Notes: a model not told the origin generated them from the letters alone. A DNA stretch of 42,787 nt from Muribaculaceae bacterium (GCA_022509125.1 JAFLTU010000006.1:23740-66526), one strand, 5' to 3'. Shown: positions 24,575 to 33,641, numbered from the stretch's first letter. Translations and numbers: made by a program.

Positions 24575-25153
24575 TTAGAATATATACATTACGTTAACGG
24601 CAAGTTTAGTCGGCCCGACATAGTTGTGGGGGCGGTTGCTCTCCAATTTCTTGCCGCAATTCTCGCATGAGAATTTGTCGTAGCGGGTATATAGCCATCC
24701 CACTCCGATCTCGGCCTCGATGTTCCAATGTTTAGCCACGGGCCAGGCATAGCCATAAGCTATACCGGCTCCTGCCGCCCAGCCCTGATATCGGTAATCA
24801 GTCAGATTCTTGAATTTCGATCCTAAAAAGGTGATGTTGTTGTGAAGGTTTCCGAAGTTGTATTGGCCGCCGAGGGCGTGAACCCCAAGGAAGTGTCCCG
24901 CGAATCGGTCGCAAAACCAATAACGGGCCTCAGGTTGGGCTAACCAATGTTTCCACACATGATGGTTGACACTCCAGAAATTCACCTCTCCTGTCAGATC
25001 CAACGACCAATGAGGCGCCAAGCCTATTTCAACTCCTAAATTCGGCGACAATAGCGCGTCGGGGATCACATTCGTTTTGATACCCACCTGCGCCGACACC
25101 GTCTGGCCAAGACTTGCCAAGGCCAATAGAATAAGTGCCGGTAGTTTTTTCAC
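24575..25153 (-). CDS. DUF3575 outer-membrane beta-barrel-like protein
   Basis: A 192-residue exported protein (signal ending QTVSA). The pattern IGIKTN-like start VGIKTNVIPDALLSPNLGVEIGL, alternating aromatic strands, and the terminal aromatic VMYIF point to a small outer-membrane barrel. It fits DUF3575, the first gene of many Bacteroidales type V pilus loci. A CENC pair (FSCENCGKK) in a late loop could be redox or metal active. It is the first gene of the pilus operon and is preceded by a 710-bp gene-free region. Confidence 0.87.
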   Translation of the reverse strand: MKKLPALILLALASLGQTVSAQVGIKTNVIPDALLSPNLGVEIGLAPHWSLDLTGEVNFWSVNHHVWKHWLAQPEARYWFCDRFAGHFLGVHALGGQYNFGNLHNNITFLGSKFKNLTDYRYQGWAAGAGIAYGYAWPVAKHWNIEAEIGVGWLYTRYDKFSCENCGKKLESNRPHNYVGPTKLAVNVMYIF

Positions 25154-25863
25154 TTTTATTCTCGTTTTATAATTTATTTCTCTTAATGAAGCCCTTTATC
25201 CAATTTCTTATCCTCAATTTCCTTTAATGGTAGATTTTTTTCTTTTATCTATTCCAAGCTATATATAGGATTTAAGAAATTGGGTTAAGGATGAGTCCCG
25301 GTTTTTTCCCGGCAGCTACGCTTCTCCCGAAAGCGTTCTGTCTTGTTTCAGAACTCCACAATCATGAATCATGGTGTTGATTTTATTTTTTAGCTCGAAA
25401 AATTAGAATCGTTTCGTTGATAATTTTCTAACAAAAAAACTCTTTTCCTTTATAAAAAATCTTACAGATTATCCTCAAAAGCGTCCAACCTGAAAACTCT
25501 CTTCCTTAGGGGCGGAAACATTCCTGTTTCTGCAAATATCTGAGACCTAAAGCAAAAAGACCCTCTTTAGTCATTTTAAGGATTATCCAAAGAAAATCTT
25601 ACAAAGTAAACTAATTTTTACCATATCTTTGATATTTACCTCACGGCTTTCCGTAAACCATCTTCCAAATGGGAGGGGGTTTTTATTGATAGCCAATAAG
25701 TTAGCTTTTAGTGTTAAAATATGTAAAAAACATATGTTTCTATCTCTAACTAAGGGACTTGCCAAAAATTTTGCGTTTTTTCTTAATTCTTCGTATTATT
25801 GCATTCCACTATGCCCCAATCATTAACTTTAAAACTTCTAACCCCCCAAACCCTACCCCTCCC
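25154..25863. promoter_or_regulatory. 710-bp gene-free leader between pilus operon and ispE
   Basis: An AT-rich divergent intergenic region. Two perfect tandem hairpins lie at 25318-25336 (ACGCTT/AAGCGT around a 7-nt loop) and 25335-25354 (GTTCTG/CAGAAC, 8-nt loop). They sit 165-200 bases before the pilus-operon start codon. Direct repeats GATTATCC (25467 and 25570 areas) and ATCTTACA (25458 and 25587 areas) flank the middle. A plus-strand TATCTTTG at 25624-25631 could be a -7 element for ispE, but no -33 is obvious. I found no long inverted repeats of an invertible promoter. The last 30 bases before ispE are C/A-rich (AACCCCC-like). Confidence 0.55.
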
Positions 25864-26754
25864 ATGATCCGTTTTGTCAATGCTAAAATAAATATAGGAC
25901 TCAATGTGGTTGCCAAACGTCAGGATGGCTATCATGACCTCGAGACCGTGTTTTATCCCGTAGGCCTGGAATGCGGACTCCCCCATCAACCACAACCTTT
26001 CGACGATATCCTCGAAGTGGGCTATCAGCCCGGAGATATTAGCGGCTGCCGGTTTCAGTTTCTCGGACGTCCTATCGATTGCCCTCCAAAGAAAAATCTT
26101 GTAGTAAAGGCCGCTTCTCTATTCCTCCGACATTACAATGAGGATTTCGACGACCTCGGAAACTACGGTATGTTTGAAATATCGCTCGACAAACATCTAC
26201 CCGACGGGGCAGGACTCGGAGGCGGAAGCGCCGACGCTGCCTTCACTCTGCAATTGCTCAACGAAACCGTCGGCAAAAAATATGACGACCGGCAACTTGC
26301 CGAAATGGCACTCAAACTGGGGGCAGACTGTCCTTTTTTCCTATATAATAAACCCTGTTTCGCTGAAGGGATCGGCGAGGTGTTAAATCCCATCAACTTA
26401 TCCTTAGAGGGCTACACACTCCTTATCGTCAAGCCGGATATTCATGTATCAACGGCTGATGCCTTTGCAGGAATTGTGCCTAAAAAACCTGAATTCGACC
26501 TCCGCTTTCTCCCTTATCTTCCAATAGAGGACTGGAAGAACAAAGTGGTCAACGATTTCGAATCCACAGTCTTCGCAAAGCATCCCGAACTCGGGATATT
26601 GAAACAATCGCTCTATGACGGCGGCGCAATCTATGCCTCAATGACGGGAAGCGGCTCCGCTATCTACGCTCTTTTCGATTCCGCCGACTTGGCTCGTAAA
26701 GAAAGAACCCGACTCGAGTCAACTTATCAGGCCATTTGGTTGTTTGGTTTATAA
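25864..26754 (+). CDS. ispE: 4-diphosphocytidyl-2-C-methyl-D-erythritol kinase
   Basis: A GHMP kinase of the MEP isoprenoid pathway that phosphorylates CDP-ME at the 2-position. From ATG 25864 it has 296 residues, as expected. The start MIRFVNAKINIGLNV is the family's N-terminal strand with Lys. The ATP-binding GHMP motif is PDGAGLGGGSADAAF, and ADCPFFLYNKP and the C-terminal TGSGSAIYALF are also present. The reading frame is open for 35 codons upstream, but those encode an unlikely hydrophobic and Pro-rich tail, so the inner ATG is right. Its TAA lies at the base of a long inverted repeat. Confidence 0.95.
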   Translation: MIRFVNAKINIGLNVVAKRQDGYHDLETVFYPVGLECGLPHQPQPFDDILEVGYQPGDISGCRFQFLGRPIDCPPKKNLVVKAASLFLRHYNEDFDDLGNYGMFEISLDKHLPDGAGLGGGSADAAFTLQLLNETVGKKYDDRQLAEMALKLGADCPFFLYNKPCFAEGIGEVLNPINLSLEGYTLLIVKPDIHVSTADAFAGIVPKKPEFDLRFLPYLPIEDWKNKVVNDFESTVFAKHPELGILKQSLYDGGAIYASMTGSGSAIYALFDSADLARKERTRLESTYQAIWLFGL

Positions 26755-26810
26755 AAGGCAAAAATTTTCTTTAAGTCATTTCGACTGTTTTAAGGTTTGA
26801 TTGCCTTTTT
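26753..26810 (+). terminator. Stem-loop terminator after ispE
   Basis: AAAAGGCAA (26753-26761) pairs perfectly with TTGCCTTTT (26801-26809), and a T-rich run follows. Inside the loop AGTC/GACT forms a smaller hairpin. The stem starts inside the ispE stop codon. The long loop makes it less certain than the terminator at 36 kb. Confidence 0.5.
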
Positions 26811-26857
26811 AACATTTTTTTGGCTTAAAATTTGCATTATTTAAAAACCATACAACT

Positions 26858-27502
26858 ATGACACACAAGAACAAAAATAAATTCCACGGACAAAAAATGA
26901 GTCAGGAAAACCAAAGACCTCAGGAAGCCGACGAATTAAAGAAGCAGGCTCAGGAGCCTCAAATTGAAGAAGCCGAGGCCGAGGAGGTAGTGCCTGAGGA
27001 AGTCACGGCTGATGCGCAAGAAGCCGAAAAAGATGCTTGCGAAGATGTAGAAAAGAGGGTTGCCGAGCTTGAAGAGCAGCTTCAAAAAGAGAAAAAAGAA
27101 TATCTCTTCTTGATGGCTGAATTCGACAATTTCCGCAAACGCACGCTCAAGGAAAAAAGCGACATTATCAAAAACGCGGGAGAGAATGTTCTTAAAGGCC
27201 TCCTTCCCATAATGGATGATTTCGAAAGAGGCATCAAAGCTGCTGAAAACAGTCCCGAAGCCGACTCAGTGAAAGAGGGTGTCAACCTGATTTATAATAA
27301 ATTCAAGAATTACCTGAAACAAAATGGCGTTAAGGAATTCGATCCTGATGACGACACGTTCGATCCCGATAAACATGAAGCCATTTCAGTGGTTCCGGTC
27401 CCCGACGAGTCCAAGAAAGGAAAAATCCTCGACACGGTTGAAAAGGGTTATAATATCAACGACAAGGTGCTTCGCCACGCCAAAGTGGTGGTAGGCCAAT
27501 GA
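26858..27502 (+). CDS. grpE: Nucleotide exchange factor GrpE
   Basis: Releases ADP from DnaK and works with the DnaJ encoded next. A 214-residue protein with a Glu/Ala-rich disordered N-terminus (about 1-60), then the long dimerising coiled coil (KRVAELEEQLQKEKKEYLFL), MAEFDNFRKRTLKEK, and GLLPIMDDFERGI. The C-terminal beta domain includes FDPDKHEAISVV and KGYNINDKVLRHAKVVVG. An inner ATG at 26900 is a possible alternative start. A TTAAAATTTGC at 26825-26835 upstream is close to a -7 element but has one extra base. No CIRCE operator is seen. Confidence 0.95.
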   Translation: MTHKNKNKFHGQKMSQENQRPQEADELKKQAQEPQIEEAEAEEVVPEEVTADAQEAEKDACEDVEKRVAELEEQLQKEKKEYLFLMAEFDNFRKRTLKEKSDIIKNAGENVLKGLLPIMDDFERGIKAAENSPEADSVKEGVNLIYNKFKNYLKQNGVKEFDPDDDTFDPDKHEAISVVPVPDESKKGKILDTVEKGYNINDKVLRHAKVVVGQ

Positions 27503-27536
27503 AACGGAAATACTCATAACGAATAACCACTTTTTC

Positions 27537-27572
27537 AACCCAAAACCTTAAACCATAAACCCTAAACCAAAT
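27537..27572. repeat. Short heptad repeat between grpE and dnaJ
   Basis: Four to five AACCNTA-type heptamers (AACCTTA, AACCATA, AACCCTA, then a fading copy). They are the same units and genomic orientation as at 7168-7217, although the flanking genes run on the opposite strand here. The rest of the 89-bp gap is C-rich without visible promoter. Confidence 0.8.
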
Positions 27573-27591
27573 CCCCTCCCCTCATTCCCCT

Positions 27592-28794
27592 ATGGCTACG
27601 AAAAGAGATTACTACGAGGTGTTAGGCGTTCCGAAAAACGCAAGCGCCGATGAAATAAAGAAGGCTTATCGCAAATTGGCCATCAAATACCACCCTGACC
27701 GCAACCCCGACAACAAAGAGGCTGAGGAAAAATTCAAGGAGGCAGCCGAGGCCTACGATGTGCTAAGCGATGCAGACAAACGTGCGAAATACGACCAGTT
27801 TGGCCATTCAATGGGGCCACAGGGCTTCGGAGGCGGCGGAGGTGGATTCTCCGGCGGCGGAATGTCGATGGAAGATATTTTTGCTCATTTCGGAGATATC
27901 TTCGGTGGCAGAATGGGTGGAGGCTTTGGAGGTTTCGGAGGCTTCGAGGGAGCCACAGGGTCCGGGCGGCGTCCACGCAAGCAGAGGAATAAAGGCACCG
28001 ACCTCAGAATCACGGTAAAGGTGAATCTGAAAGACATTATGAACGGAGTCGACAAGAAACTCAAAATTCCTCGTTTCGTGGCTTGTTCGGCATGCAGCGG
28101 CACAGGAGCAAAAAACGGGACAGCATTCCACACATGCTCTCACTGCCATGGCACAGGCCATATCTCCCATGTGGAGCAATCGATATTCGGACCCATGCAG
28201 ACAGAGTCTGTCTGCCCTTCTTGTAATGGTGAAGGAAAAATCATTTCCGAGAGTTGCGCCTCTTGCGGCGGTTCCGGAGTTGAAAAGAAGGAGGAAATCG
28301 TCAGCTTCCATATCCCGGCAGGAGTCACCGACGGCATGGTCCTCACAATGCGCGGCCAGGGCAACGCACCGAGACATGGTGGCGTTAACGGCGACCTACT
28401 GATTGTGATCCAAGAGGAAAAAGACCCCGATCTGATCCGCGACGGCAACGACCTCATTTACAATTTGATGCTCGATATTCCCACAGCTGCCCTTGGCGGC
28501 AGTGCTGAAGTGCCAACTGTAGAGGGACGCGCTCGCCTCAAGATTGCAGCCGGAACTCAACCGGGCAAAGTGTTACGACTGCGTGGAAAGGGACTGCCGC
28601 AAATGAACAGTAACGTGAAGGGCGACCTCCTCGTAAATGTGATGGTCTACATCCCGGAAAATCTGACCGATGCTGAAAAGGCCGCTATAGAGAGCCTCAA
28701 AAACGCTCCCAATGTTGTGCCGACTGAGTCTACATCTAAAAGAATTTTCTCACGGCTACGCCATATCTTCAACAAAGAAAATCGAGGCGAGTGA
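27592..28794 (+). CDS. dnaJ: Chaperone protein DnaJ (Hsp40)
   Basis: DnaK co-chaperone, 400 residues. The J domain occupies residues 1-70 with the HPD motif ([11 protein letters not shown]). A Gly/Phe-rich region covers about 78-125 ([12 protein letters not shown]). Four zinc-binding CxxCxGxG repeats follow: [27 protein letters not shown] and CASCGGSGV. The C-terminal substrate-binding domain contains [17 protein letters not shown]. It is probably co-transcribed with grpE. Its stop lies 11 bp from the folA stop on the opposite strand. Confidence 0.97.
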   Translation: MATKRDYYEVLGVPKNASADEIKKAYRKLAIKYHPDRNPDNKEAEEKFKEAAEAYDVLSDADKRAKYDQFGHSMGPQGFGGGGGGFSGGGMSMEDIFAHFGDIFGGRMGGGFGGFGGFEGATGSGRRPRKQRNKGTDLRITVKVNLKDIMNGVDKKLKIPRFVACSACSGTGAKNGTAFHTCSHCHGTGHISHVEQSIFGPMQTESVCPSCNGEGKIISESCASCGGSGVEKKEEIVSFHIPAGVTDGMVLTMRGQGNAPRHGGVNGDLLIVIQEEKDPDLIRDGNDLIYNLMLDIPTAALGGSAEVPTVEGRARLKIAAGTQPGKVLRLRGKGLPQMNSNVKGDLLVNVMVYIPENLTDAEKAAIESLKNAPNVVPTESTSKRIFSRLRHIFNKENRGE

Positions 28795-28805
28795 TTTTCC
28801 TCCTC

Positions 28806-29297
28806 TCAAGATTTTCTTTTGTAAGTCTCATAATGATATCCAAGGCCCTCCGGAGTCTCCTCCCGAGGGCTTTTTTCTATCAGTTGCCACCCTTCAGAGA
28901 GATCCAAGTCTAAAAATGCGTCGGCTTCGACGCTCTCGGCATCAACCCGGGTAAGGAAAAGATCCGACACATGGGGCAAAAAGGCTCCATAGACTTCCGC
29001 GCCCCCGATGATAAATGGATTCTCTCCGGCCGTTATTTCAAGAGCCTCTTCAACCGATGAAACCTTTTCGGCACCCGGCGTAGCATAACCCTCCCGGCGA
29101 CTCAGGATGATGTTGCGGCGTCCCGGCAACGGCCGTTTAGGCAAAGATTCCCATGTCTTGCGGCCCATAATCACCGGATGGCCCATTGTCAGAGCCTTGA
29201 AGCGCTTAAGATCCCCTGAGATATGCCATATCAAGGAACCCTCCCGGCCGATTTCCCCGTGGCGCCCCAAGGCCACGATTAAGTTGACTCCGCTCAT
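28806..29297 (-). CDS. folA: Dihydrofolate reductase
   Basis: Reduces dihydrofolate to tetrahydrofolate with NADPH. From ATG 29297 it has 163 residues, the usual size. Visible motifs are the N-terminal VNLIVALGRHGEIG, the substrate Asp in WHISGDLKRFK, GHPVIMGRKTWESLP, RRNIILSR, and the NADPH-contact FIIGGAEVYG. The ATG overlaps the upstream gene's TGA as ATGA, so translation is probably coupled. A start at 29315 would add six residues without family support. Pairing with a CotH-like gene is unusual, as folA usually follows thyA. Confidence 0.95.
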   Translation of the reverse strand: MSGVNLIVALGRHGEIGREGSLIWHISGDLKRFKALTMGHPVIMGRKTWESLPKRPLPGRRNIILSRREGYATPGAEKVSSVEEALEITAGENPFIIGGAEVYGAFLPHVSDLFLTRVDAESVEADAFLDLDLSEGWQLIEKSPREETPEGLGYHYETYKRKS

Positions 29298-31213
29298 CTG
29301 ACACATATCTTCCAACTCTTACCCCCTCGTTTGGCTATGCAGATTTCCCCTCGCTTTGGAGAAGGAATCCTTAAGCCTTGAAGGTTATAATATTCTATGG
29401 GTGAATCGCTATTGTCAGGATATAATTCCTCGATTCCGGCACCGGCATAATCGGGCAATGGAGCGGCAGGCGTTGAGTCTCTGTCCGGCTCGGGGTAAAC
29501 TCCGCCTGTGAAATCTCCAAATGGACCCTTAAGCCATTCAACTTTTGCTTTTATATGGTCACTAACTCCCCGGAGTTTCGAGGCCATGTCGCTATTATCG
29601 GCCACCGACTGCCCTCCATCCGGATGGGGCACTCCCTTCCAACGGGCATGGTCACGGATCGCTCCCGCAGAAATATGGGCTGCAAATTCCTCCATGTCGC
29701 CCCAGATTTCGGAGAATCTTGAGCTCATAAACCATAGCCATGTCTCCTTCATCTTGTTGTTGAATGCAGCATTTTCTCGAATTGAAGGAATCCAGGTGTT
29801 GCCAAAGGGGTCGCAATGATAGAAGAAATCGTCGGTTCGGCCCCGGAAGGCGTTTCCTGCATCCCATAGGGGTGAAAAATGCCATTTCTCTCCCTCTCCC
29901 CTGTCGCGAAACAGATAGGTAGACCCGTGATATGACTCCGTGTCGCTCACAATCTCCTCCACGAGATAATATCTGACAGCATCGTCAAGATCAAGATAGC
30001 TCCAAAGAGTGTCGTCGTTGGAGCCAACGGCATTATTGATTGCCTCAAACTGATCGGTCACAAATCTTTTCTGAAGCTCCGAATATATCTCAGGGGTGTC
30101 CCAGGTGATGCGGAGAAGGTCGAGTTGCTCTCCATCCACCCATGATTTCTCATAGAGCTGGATCTGGTTTTCTTCATAATAATTATCAAGCTCCACGATG
30201 TATCCTCCCGACACTTTCTCACTATCGCTCTCATTGTCGTCGAGCTCGGCAATCTCTATTCTCCCCTCGTCAGCTCTGATAGATTCAGTCAGGAAGTAGA
30301 GACCGCGATAGTCGCCGTTGACCACCAGCTCCACAGGCTGCATCTTAGGGGTCCAGGGCAAACCGATTTTCTCTCCCAGTTTGAAGGAGACAAAGTTTCT
30401 CAAATATCCGTTGTCATCATCAGGATGAGAAAGGAGGGCGTAATGCTTGTTTTTCGCCGGAGTCAAACCGAGTAAATTCTGCTTTTTGTCTAATTTGATC
30501 TTGAAGGGTTTCTTTGAAAACCCGATCCGGGTCCAGTTGCCACGGGCCTTTATCTGGAGGGCCAAAGGCTCCTCCCGACTCCCTATCGATTCGGCCCCAA
30601 ACTCTTTCATCCATTCACATCCGTTAAGGTCTATCCAATATTCCGCCTCAGAAAAATAGTCTTTATGGGGCAGATTATAGTCTATAACCTCATCATTGAA
30701 GGAAGCGTGGCTCTCATCGCTGTAGACGTTGATATACATCACCGGGAGCGTCCCTGAAACCGGATTGTCTACAACATCGCCTCCGGAATTTATCTCAAAC
30801 TTTACATCCAAAGTCTCATCCGAGGTATTTTCTTCGCTATACTCAAAGGATATGGTTCCCTCATAGATACCTTTCGTCAGAATATTTGATCCCTTTTTCT
30901 TTAACTTCAAAGTCGAGTTTCCATCAATTGAAACTCCATCAGCCTCCCCTCCGAAGTCGAAATCCCATTCTTCGTCGCCTATCTTGAACTTCCCTTCAGG
31001 CACTATATTCCCTGCCCCGATTTGAAGAGTGTAGGTTGTGCCGGTCCGATCAAACCGATAAGCTTCGTCCGGTTGCCAGTTTTCTCTGCCGAAAGTGCCA
31101 CGCAGATAGACAATTGGCATACCCTCCGAATCTTTGACAGCCCCTTTAGAGGGGAAAAACGACATAAGCAACGGAAGAGAAACCGCAAGGCATTTTAAAC
31201 TCAGGTTTTTCAT
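29294..31213 (-). CDS. Secreted CotH kinase family protein
   Basis: A 639-residue exported protein with signal MKNLSLKCLAVSLPLLMSFF. The N-terminal ~150 residues are beta-rich and may be a carbohydrate- or protein-binding domain. The central part matches the CotH family, related to secretory-pathway protein kinases: ARGNWTRIGFSKKPFKIKL, HYALLSHPDDD, GLYFLTESIRADEGRIEI, EEIVSDTESYHGSTYLFRD and FSPLWDAGNAF. The C-terminus ends in EYYNLQGLRIPSP with GEICIAKRGGKSWK, resembling the sorting tails of type IX secreted proteins in this order. Substrate and kinase activity are unknown. Its stop overlaps folA. Confidence 0.85.
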   Translation of the reverse strand: MKNLSLKCLAVSLPLLMSFFPSKGAVKDSEGMPIVYLRGTFGRENWQPDEAYRFDRTGTTYTLQIGAGNIVPEGKFKIGDEEWDFDFGGEADGVSIDGNSTLKLKKKGSNILTKGIYEGTISFEYSEENTSDETLDVKFEINSGGDVVDNPVSGTLPVMYINVYSDESHASFNDEVIDYNLPHKDYFSEAEYWIDLNGCEWMKEFGAESIGSREEPLALQIKARGNWTRIGFSKKPFKIKLDKKQNLLGLTPAKNKHYALLSHPDDDNGYLRNFVSFKLGEKIGLPWTPKMQPVELVVNGDYRGLYFLTESIRADEGRIEIAELDDNESDSEKVSGGYIVELDNYYEENQIQLYEKSWVDGEQLDLLRITWDTPEIYSELQKRFVTDQFEAINNAVGSNDDTLWSYLDLDDAVRYYLVEEIVSDTESYHGSTYLFRDRGEGEKWHFSPLWDAGNAFRGRTDDFFYHCDPFGNTWIPSIRENAAFNNKMKETWLWFMSSRFSEIWGDMEEFAAHISAGAIRDHARWKGVPHPDGGQSVADNSDMASKLRGVSDHIKAKVEWLKGPFGDFTGGVYPEPDRDSTPAAPLPDYAGAGIEELYPDNSDSPIEYYNLQGLRIPSPKRGEICIAKRGGKSWKICVR

Positions 31214-31271
31214 GATTTTTTCTTAGGGTAGATTTAAAGAAGGTAGATTTAAGATTTGTAATAGAAACCTA

Positions 31272-32948
31272 TTAGTTTAAGGGTTTGGCACTATTGTGGA
31301 CCGATGCCACGGCCCTGCCTGATGGCTCGTTTTGGTTTTGGAAAGAGGCATCCCAAGCAAGGGCTTCTGCCGTGCTGCATGCCACCGAAGGCACCGAAGG
31401 CACGCATGCTGCAGCCGTGGCAGAGGGGAAATGTTCTTCGAATATCGACCGATAGAAATATTCCTCCTTGTTGCGGGGCGGATTCACCGGGAAACGGAGA
31501 TGGGCTGTCTCCATCTGTTGGTCGCTAACCTGTGAACTTGCTATATCCCTAAGCGTATCGATCCAGGAATAGCCGACACCGTCGGAGAACTGTTCCTTCT
31601 GACGCCAGGCCACTTCGGCCGGGAGAAGGTCTTCAAAGGCTTTTCGTAAAGCCCATTTCTCGATTTTGCCATTTTTGCCCGACATCTTTTCTTCAGGATT
31701 GAAGCGCATGGCGATGTCGATAAATTCTTTGTCAAGGAAAGGCACCCGGCCCTCAACACCCCAAGCCGACAAAGACTTGTTGGCCCGCAGGCAGTCGTAG
31801 AGATGAAGTTTCGAAAGCTTCCTGACTGTCTCTTCATGGAATTCCTTGGCATTCGGAGCCTTGTGGAAATAGAGATAGCCGCCGAAGAGCTCGTCGGCAC
31901 CCTCGCCTGAGAGCACCATCTTGATGCCCATCGACTTTATCACACGAGCCAGGAGATACATGGGAGTGGAGGCCCTGACTGTGGTCACGTCGTAGGTCTC
32001 TATATAATAAATCACGTCGCGGATGGCGTCAATACCCTCCTGGATGGTGAAATTTATCTCATGATGGATGCTTCCGATGTGGTCGGCAACCTTTCTGGCG
32101 GCTGCCAGGTCGGGGGAATTCTTGAGCCCCACTGCAAAGGAGTGGAGCCTTGGCCACCATGCCACGCTCTTATCTTCATCCTCGATGCGTTTCGGGGCAT
32201 ATTGGGCCGCGAGAGCCGAGATAATCGATGAGTCGAGGCCACCCGAGAGGAGCACCCCATAAGGCACGTCGCTCATAAGCTGACGTTTCACAGCATCGCT
32301 CAGTCCCTTCCGAAGGTCTTCAACATTCGCAGGGTTGGACTTTACATTTTCATAATCTGTCCATTCACGGTTATACCATTTGACGAATTTTCTTTCCTGG
32401 CTGTCGAAATAATGGCCCGGAGGGAAAGGTTCGATGACATTGCATTTCCCTTCAAGAGCCTTCAGCTCGGAGGCAAAATAACGTTGGCCCTCTTTATCCG
32501 TTCCCGTGTATAGAGGTATAATGCCTATGTGGTCGCGGGCCACAAGCCAATAATCCCGTCCCTCGTCATAAAGGGCAAAGGCAAAAATCCCGTTGAGGTC
32601 TTCGAGGAAATCTTTTCCCTTTTCTTCATATAGGGGGAGAATCACCTCGCAGTCGCTCCCGGTCTGGAATTCATATTTTCCTTTAAATCGCTCTCTTATG
32701 CTCCGATGGTTGTAGATCTCTCCATTGACGGCCAAAATCACCTTTCCGTCGGGACTCTTAAGAGGTTGTGAACCTGATTCAGGGTCGACTATTGATAAGC
32801 GTTCATGGGCCAGAATCGCCTTTTCACCCGTGTGAATGCCCGACCAGTCAGGACCACGATGGCGTATCTTCTTCGCCATTTTCAAAACGTCGCCTCTTTG
32901 CTCCTCCGCATTGCATTTTATATCGAAAACACCTACTATTCCACACAT
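31272..32948 (-). CDS. asnB: Asparagine synthase (glutamine-hydrolysing), AsnB
   Basis: Makes asparagine from aspartate, ATP and glutamine. The 558-residue length is close to E. coli AsnB. Cys2 of MCGIVGVFD is the N-terminal glutaminase nucleophile. The synthetase half has the PP-loop SGGLDSSIISALAA near residue 234, and VLSGEGADELFGGY. The end PSGRAVASVHN is the usual AsnB tail. The upstream gap carries a TAAATTTGC -7 element inside the ogt gene end. The CotH-like gene is the downstream neighbour, separated by 58 bp with an 11-bp direct repeat (GGTAGATTTAA twice, 15 bp apart). Confidence 0.96.
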   Translation of the reverse strand: MCGIVGVFDIKCNAEEQRGDVLKMAKKIRHRGPDWSGIHTGEKAILAHERLSIVDPESGSQPLKSPDGKVILAVNGEIYNHRSIRERFKGKYEFQTGSDCEVILPLYEEKGKDFLEDLNGIFAFALYDEGRDYWLVARDHIGIIPLYTGTDKEGQRYFASELKALEGKCNVIEPFPPGHYFDSQERKFVKWYNREWTDYENVKSNPANVEDLRKGLSDAVKRQLMSDVPYGVLLSGGLDSSIISALAAQYAPKRIEDEDKSVAWWPRLHSFAVGLKNSPDLAAARKVADHIGSIHHEINFTIQEGIDAIRDVIYYIETYDVTTVRASTPMYLLARVIKSMGIKMVLSGEGADELFGGYLYFHKAPNAKEFHEETVRKLSKLHLYDCLRANKSLSAWGVEGRVPFLDKEFIDIAMRFNPEEKMSGKNGKIEKWALRKAFEDLLPAEVAWRQKEQFSDGVGYSWIDTLRDIASSQVSDQQMETAHLRFPVNPPRNKEEYFYRSIFEEHFPSATAAACVPSVPSVACSTAEALAWDASFQNQNEPSGRAVASVHNSAKPLN

Positions 32949-33004
32949 ATTTCCGTTAAAATTAGAATTTACCTTTCGTTATTTCATTTTAAACCATTTA
33001 GACT

Positions 33005-33036
33005 GCAAATTTACAAATTTTGATTGATTCCCCCAA
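33005..33036 (-). promoter_or_regulatory. Promoter candidate for asnB
   Basis: The minus strand reads TAAATTTGC at 33013-33005, a full TAnnTTTG match. TTGG sits 19 bases upstream at 33036-33033, close to the -33 TTTG. The transcript start would be about 50 bases before the asnB ATG. The site overlaps the last codons of ogt. Confidence 0.55.
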
Positions 33037-33523
33037 CCACCTCTCTCTCCAGCTTCAGGAGGCTCTCTTTTTTATCAAGCCCTCCCGTGTAACCTCCAAG
33101 ACCGGAAACAGCCACAACCCTGTGGCAAGGAAAAATAATGGAAAGGGGATTTGACCCGCATGCCTGAGCAAGGGCCCGAAAAGATTTCCCGGCGCCACAC
33201 TTTTTCGCAAGGCTTTTATATGTTGCCACTCCTCCGAAAGGAATCTCAGCCATGACAGACCATACCCGCCTCTGAAATTCCGTGCCCATGGGATCAAGCG
33301 GAAGATCAAAGATCTGTCTTTCTCCACGAAGGTATTCTTTCAGTTGCGTTGCGGCCTTCTCCACCACTTCCACATCACACGGCTCTGCATCCTCTTGACA
33401 CTTATTCCTCTGATATTTCCTTTGGCTATCCTTCGAATCCCAACCGCAATAGGTCAGTTTCCCTTTCCGGGAAATCAAAATCAAAGTGCCAAACCTGGTT
33501 TCGAGCCTCTTTTCAATAGCCAC
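33011..33523 (-). CDS. ogt: Methylated-DNA--protein-cysteine methyltransferase
   Basis: Removes alkyl groups from O6-alkylguanine by suicidal transfer to its own cysteine. The 170-residue protein has an N-terminal ribonuclease-like domain and a C-terminal DNA-binding domain. The latter includes FQRRVWSVMAEIPFGGVATY, the Arg finger area SFRALAQACGSNPLSI, the active-site PCHRVV, and GGYTGGLDKKESLLKLE. It stands alone without an Ada regulatory domain. A TACTTTTGC -7 element lies upstream. Confidence 0.95.
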   Translation of the reverse strand: MAIEKRLETRFGTLILISRKGKLTYCGWDSKDSQRKYQRNKCQEDAEPCDVEVVEKAATQLKEYLRGERQIFDLPLDPMGTEFQRRVWSVMAEIPFGGVATYKSLAKKCGAGKSFRALAQACGSNPLSIIFPCHRVVAVSGLGGYTGGLDKKESLLKLEREVVGGINQNL

Positions 33524-33582
33524 CTCAGAAAAATTTTAACTTCAGTTTCAGCCTTTATCAGACACAAGTTGTTAAACCGGGG

Positions 33583-33612
33583 CAAAAGTAAAAAATAATC
33601 ACCTTTATCAAG
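33583..33612 (-). promoter_or_regulatory. Promoter candidate for ogt
   Basis: On the minus strand TACTTTTG (33590-33583) followed by C matches the -7 consensus. CTTG at 33612-33609 lies 18 bases upstream, one mismatch from the -33 TTTG. It gives a leader of about 50 nt. Confidence 0.55.
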
Positions 33613-33641
33613 CCATTCCTTCAACCATTTTCCCCCTATCA

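Noticed and set aside
25154..25863. Invertible pilus promoter with long inverted repeats
   Set aside because: Only short hairpins and direct repeats were found; no matching inverted pair of 12 bases or more around a promoter, and no recombinase gene nearby.
27808..28377. Antisense open frame within dnaJ
   Set aside because: A shadow of the Gly- and Cys-rich repeats of dnaJ, without start signals or domain.
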